Below, in pieces: positions 58,921-64,000 of a stretch of 64,000 nucleotides of DNA (positions are counted from its first letter, which is position 1; every line of letters begins with the position of its first letter). The DNA is from Dasypus novemcinctus. Lineage: Eukaryota > Chordata > Mammalia > Cingulata > Dasypodidae. Location of the stretch: assembly GCF_030445035.2 (NCBI RefSeq), contig NC_080677.1:155621169-155685168 (forward strand), given 5' to 3'. The notes under the pieces are model-generated. The model saw only the letters and a program-made list of their open reading frames with translations, made no database searches and was not told the origin of the DNA. The position numbers and the translations under genes are program-made.

Positions 58921-59224
58921 GGGGAACAGGAGATAAAGACCAAATGAAGATTCTGATAGAGACCCATTACATAATTCTGAGATCCCAAAGAGGTCTATGA
59001 CATCAACATAAGGATGAACAAGAAATAAATCCACCACACAAGTGGACAGCATGGAAATGTAACTCAATTTTGACTCTAGGTTGGGGGAGGGTAAATAAGT
59101 AAAATAACCTGATAATTCATAATCGTAAGTCACTCCTCATATGGGTTTGCAGTTCAAGTTTGTATTACCTGTATGGTCCCAAAAACTTCAAGGGCAGAGC
59201 TTTCAAAATGATTTTTCAAAAATT

Positions 59225-61990
59225 TTCAGTAAATTTATGTATGAAGTTCTATGGTTAACAAACACACAGAGAGATGTGTGCACCACAATATGATACATAG
59301 CAACTCCATCACTCCAAAGAACTCCCTCCTGCCTCCCCTTTGTAGTGAAACTCTCCCTCTACCACCAAATCCTCGCTGCCACTGATCTGGTTTCCAATTG
59401 CCATACTTTTGCCTTTTCTCAAATGCCATATTAATGGAATAACAGAGTATATAGTATTTGGGTCTGGCTTCTTTCACTAAGCAAAATTCATTTGAAGTTC
59501 ATACACATTGTTGCATGTATCAATAGTTCATTCCTTTTTGTTGCTGTATAGTATTCCATTGTATGGATGTGCCACAGTTTGTTTATCCATTCTTGCTGAT
59601 GAAGACTGGGTGGTTTTCAATTTTGGGGGATTATAAATAAAGCTGCTATAAACATTTGCATAAAAATTTTTGTGTGAGCATAGTTTTTATTTTTCTTGGG
59701 TAAATATGGAGTTGAATTACTAGATCAATAACAAGTATGTAAGAAACTACCAAACTAATTTTCAAAGAGATGGTACTATTTTGCATTCCCACCAGCAATG
59801 TAAGAGAGTTAAAATTCCTTCTCATCCTTGCAACACGGGATATCATCTGTTTTATTGTGTTTTAGTAAGCCATTCAAAATAATGAGTTGTAGTATCTCGT
59901 TTTGGTTTTATTTTGCATTTCCCTAATGACTAATGATGTTGAGCATCATATTTGCTAACTGTAAGTGTTTGTTAACTGTCCTTTCATGAAGTGTCAATTT
60001 CAAATCTTTTCACAAATTTGTTTTCAATTGATGTTTCTTTTTTGTTGAGTTTTGGGAATTCTTTATATATTCTGGATACAATTCCCCTGTAAGATATGTG
60101 AATTGCAAATAGTTTCTTACAGTCTGTGACTTGTCTTTTCATACTCATAACAGTATCTTTTGCAGATTAAAATTTTTAAATTTTGATAAAGTCAGATTTA
60201 TCAGTTTTCCTTTATCAATCACGCTTTTAGTGTCATAACTTGGAACTCTTTGCCTAACTCATGGTCATAAAGATTTTCTCAGGTTTTATTCTGGAGGTTT
60301 TATACATTTATTTTTATATTTAGGTCAATGATCCATTTTTAGTTAATTTTTGTACAAGGTGTAAATTATGGGTCAAAGCTCATTTTTTTTCCTCATGTGA
60401 ACATCCAAGTTATTTGGCGTTATTTGTGAAAAGATCATCCTTTATTGAATTGCCTTTGCATCTTTGTTAGGTAACTATATTTGTATGGTTCTGTATCTGG
60501 GATCTCTGTTCTGTCCCATTGTTCTAAATGTCTATCCTTTCATGAAGTTCACATTGTTTCAATAATAGTAGCTTTATATAAATCAAGTAATGTGAGTACT
60601 CCAACTTTTTCTTCGATTTCAAAACTGTTTTAGCGATTCCAATTTCTTTGCCCTTCCATTTAAATTTCAATGGGATCTTGTCAATATTTACAAAAAATTT
60701 AGTTGGAATTTTGATTGCAATTATATTGGATCTATAGATCACTTTAAGAAGTATTGAAATTGTAACAATACTGAGACTTCTAATCCAAGAAGCTACTATA
60801 CCTCTCCAATTATTTAGCTTTTCCTTGGTTTCTTTCATCACTGTTGTATAGCTTTTAGCATACAGATCCTGCACATATGTTGTTGGATTTATACCTAAGA
60901 ATCTCTTTCTTTGTGTGTGTATGTGAGCATTCATTTTTAAATTTGGAATTCCAATTGCTTGGGTAAAGAAATACAATTGATTTTTACATATTAGCTTTGT
61001 ATTTTGTCCTTGGTAAACTGATTTATAGGTTCCCGTTGGATTTCCCATGTTGACAGTCATGCTGTCTCTAAATAGAAAACTCTGTTTCTTCCTTTCTAAT
61101 CTGTATGCTTTTTATTTCCCCCCCCCCCTTTCCCCCCTTTATTGTACTTGCTGGGACTTCCAGGTGAAAGTGAGAGAGGATATCCTTACCTTATTCCAAG
61201 GCTTAGGGGCAGGTCAGTCTTTCACCATTAAATATGATGTTGGTTGTAGAGTTTTATAGACGCCCCTAAGCTTGAAGAAGTTCCTTGCTATTCCTTGTCT
61301 GCTGAGTTTTTCTATTTTTTTTTTTTATTTTTATGAGTGGCTGTTGAATTTTGGTGAATTATTTTTCTGCATTGGGAAGATTATATGTTTTTCTTTCTTA
61401 GTCTGTTAATACAATGAATTACATTGATTGATTTTCAAATGTTGAACAAGTCTTGCATTCCTGGGATAAACTCCATTGGTTGTGCTGTCTTCTATATTTT
61501 GCTGGATTCAAATTTTTAATATTTTGTTTATTGGTTTTACATATATATTCATGACTGATATTGATCTGTAGTTTTCCTTATTTTTAATGACTTTGGGTGG
61601 CTTTGGTATCAGGGTAATGCTGGTCTCATAAATGAGTGGGGAAGTATTCTACTTTCTGGAATGGATTACATAGAATTGATAGTATTTCTCAAATGTTTGG
61701 ATGAATTCACGAGTGAAACTATTTGGAAGTGGAGTTTTCTTTGTTGGAAGACTTTTAACTATGAATTCAACTTATTTGTATGGGATATTCAAGTCACCTA
61801 CTTCTTTGTCAGTAATTCTGGTAAATTTTGTCTTTCAAGGAATTGATCCATTTCATCTAAATCGTCATGTTTATGAATATAGAGTTGTCCATAGGATTTC
61901 CTTATTGGGATTCTAATATCCCTTCTTTCATTCCTGATATTGGTGATTGTGTTGTCTCTATTTTTTCATGGCTAAAGTTTTATCAATGTT
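59225..61990 (-). mobile_element. Antisense L1 (3' UTR to ORF2)
   Basis: The complement of L1 runs from the 3' part at the left ('gtattccattgtatggatg', 'cattcccaccagcaatg') to ORF2 ('cttgcattcctgggataaac', 'ggctttggtatcagggtaatg'). On the minus strand 60524-61060 stays open for 178 codons of degraded ORF2 C-terminal half ('LSIVTISILLKVIYRSNIIAIKIPTKFF'-like text, described here only as decayed RT/C-domain). Confidence 0.9.
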
Positions 61991-63330
61991 AATGACCTTT
62001 TTAAAAAACAACATTTTATAACAATTTTACTAGGTATATTATTTTGAGTTGACAGGTGTTTATTACTCTTTCAGTACTTTAAAGATGTCACTCTATTGTC
62101 TTTTAGCTTGTGTGTTTTATAATGAGAAATCCGCTATAATTCTTAGTATTTAGTTCTCTTAATTTAATGTGTCTTTTTCCTCTAGCTGCCTTGAGGTTTC
62201 AGAAGTTTGTGATATGTCTTGGGGTATATGTATATGTTTTTGTGTTTATCCTATTTGGTGATGTTGAGATTCTCAATCTGATATTTGTGTCTGCCATTAA
62301 ATTTCGGAAATTTCAACCAAATATTTCTTCTGCCCTTTTCTCTTTCTTCTCCTTCTTGAAGTCCAATTATACATATATCAGACTGTTTGGTATTGTCCCA
62401 CAGCTTTTAGATGCTCTGTTTTATTTTTTGTTTATCACTCTTTTTTTCCCGTTTTTGTTCTAGTTTTGATAATTCCTATGACCTATCTTCAAGTTCACTA
62501 ATTCTTTTATTAGCTGCATCAAGTCTTTTAATGCATGTATTCTATATATTCTTCATCTATTTTACAGGGCTTTTCATTTTTACCATTTACATTTGAGTCT
62601 TTCTTATTGTTTCCATCTTTCTGTAAAAATTGCCCATCTAATCTTGCATGTTACTAACCTTTTCCTTAGATCCGTTAGTATATCAATTACAGTCATTTTA
62701 AGTTCCCTGACAGTTCCAGCACATGTGTCATATCTGTCATAGACCATAACTGATCTAGTCAATGTTTTGTTTACTGTGTGTGTGTTTTTTCACATGCCTT
62801 ATAAATTTTTGTTGTGTCAATCAGTAGTAACTGAGGTATGCCTAGAAATGAGCACAGCTTTCCTTCCACTACTGATTTAATATGGAGCTTTGAGTCAGTC
62901 TAGTCAGGAATTGAGCTGAGTTTAGAGTTTGTTGTTGTTTGGCTATACTCGGTGCACTGCAGTCTTTGAAATCTTCTAGTAATACCTGTGTATAGCATGG
63001 GGATCATTTGTCAGAGAGTTTTTCTCAGTATCTGCTCCTCTATTTGGGCTTCACATCAAAGAAGGTCTCTTGTCTCATGCTCACAACTGTCCCAACAATA
63101 TTTCACTGTTAGTTTGTTACTTGACAATTTTTACTCAGGTGGCAGGGTTGAAGGGAAAGCATTCCCTGTTGTTCTGGGTTAAGCCTCACTTAGGAAGTCT
63201 TAGGCAGGTACTATGTCCCTGGATTTCAGGGGTGTGGCTCAGCATGTATTCCTGCCTTTCCCAAGAGGTAGAGGATTTTTTTTTCTCTTCCCTTTCCTCA
63301 TCTGCAATAGGGTTTCATCAGTGACCTAAG
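61991..63330 (-). mobile_element. Antisense L1, upstream region of the same or another element
   Basis: 'ctttaaagatgtcactctat', 'ttttagcttgtgtgttttat', 'ttcaagttcactaattctt' and 'ttttaagttccctgacagttcc' are the complement of the region upstream of ORF2 in old L1. It follows 61990 after what looks like a deletion of a large part of ORF2. Right edge uncertain. Confidence 0.65.
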
Positions 63331-64000
63331 AGTATTTTTGCTTTTCTCCTGAAATTAAAGGCTTTTACTTAAGGTGAGAAGAATCTAGGTGGGCTCTATG
63401 CCTTCCATACAGTGGCTCCTATTTTCCTCCTCCAGGCTAGCACTGGTGTTGCAGATTCAGTGCTATCCCAGGATGGCAAGTCAGAGAGTGGAAGAACCAG
63501 AAATAACAAATGTGGGTTACTAAATTCTGCAGCGGCCAGGAAGGGCCCATCCTCCAATCTCAAGATGTGTAGCCTGGAAAAAAACCATGGCCCACTGCAA
63601 TCAACTGAGAGGGGAACAGATGACTTCCTCTCTGGGAAGAGGGAGGGTGCAGTGAAGGGAAAATGGTTTGTGAATTCAGCCAGCAGGGTCTACTTTGAAT
63701 CAAGGGCCTGGCCAGAACAGAAACATGGGAAAACAGAGGTTGAATAAAATACCTCTATGGAAAGGTTTGCTGACAAGTGCCATCTGCTGGCTGGCCAGGA
63801 AACAGTAAGGAGAAAAACTGCTTTTGGTCTCTCTTTAGTCCCAACTCCTGGGAGAAAATCTATGCCCTATTAATGAGTCCTTGGCCCAATTTTGATAACT
63901 TAAACTTGGCAATTTTAAAGACATGGAATAAGGTGAAACAAAAATCAAAGAAGAGATGTGGGGAAAAACCCACTAGGCAAAAGAGAGAAATTGACCACCA
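63331..64000. other. No gene identified
   Basis: The frame at 63412-63747 (111 codons) has no recognised domain. The stretch may still belong to an old L1 5' region, but I cannot show it. Confidence 0.35.

Overview
This window is nuclear DNA from a mammal, most likely the nine-banded armadillo (Dasypus novemcinctus) or a close xenarthran relative. The diagnostic evidence is at least nine copies of the armadillo-lineage DAS SINEs, which are tRNA-Ala-derived: monomers, dimers, and chimeras of a tRNA head with a longer non-tRNA tail. They sit among several generations of L1, MaLR-type solo LTRs, and pan-mammalian MIR, L2 and Tigger relics. I see no convincing complete protein-coding gene. Almost all open frames are short and fall in repeats or in the antisense of L1 ORF2. 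The window is best read as an intergenic or intronic accessory landscape.

Layout. 1-11 kb: mostly unique, partly GC-rich sequence with a MIR, a minus-strand DAS SINE, an antisense L1 tail, a solo LTR, two GATA/GATG-type microsatellites and a Tigger relic. 11-20.5 kb: a three-level nest of retrotransposons. An old L1M holds a younger minus-strand L1 (12-bp target-site duplication, TSD), which itself holds a solo LTR and a 3-kb plus-strand L1. 20.5-31.1 kb: DAS SINEs and several copies of an L1 3' UTR, two of them head-to-head around a young SINE; a twin-priming inversion lies at 30.5-31.1 kb. 31-40 kb: mostly unique sequence with two solo LTRs and MIR/L2 remnants; the LTR at 38.1 kb has a perfect 5-bp TSD. 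40-43.4 kb: a decayed plus-strand L1 split by an LTR, a SINE and a MIR.

43.4-55.6 kb is the most gene-like part. It has two full-length (164-nt) U1 snRNA retropseudogenes, both minus strand, each with an A-rich tail and TSD. It has a 1.5-kb 5'-truncated processed pseudogene of ERF (the ETS2 repressor factor) inserted inside a solo LTR. It has two plus-strand segments ending like retrocopied mRNA 3' ends, and a 100-bp candidate exon on the minus strand with good splice signals but unknown parent. 55.6-64 kb: LTR, a cluster of four DAS tRNA units, an L2, and a long antisense L1.

Nothing here looks like a new molecular system. What the window offers is a readable history of L1-driven retroposition: L1 itself, SINEs, U1 RNA and a host mRNA, many with recognisable TSDs. 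Family names and comparisons to human U1 and ERF are from memory, not from a search.
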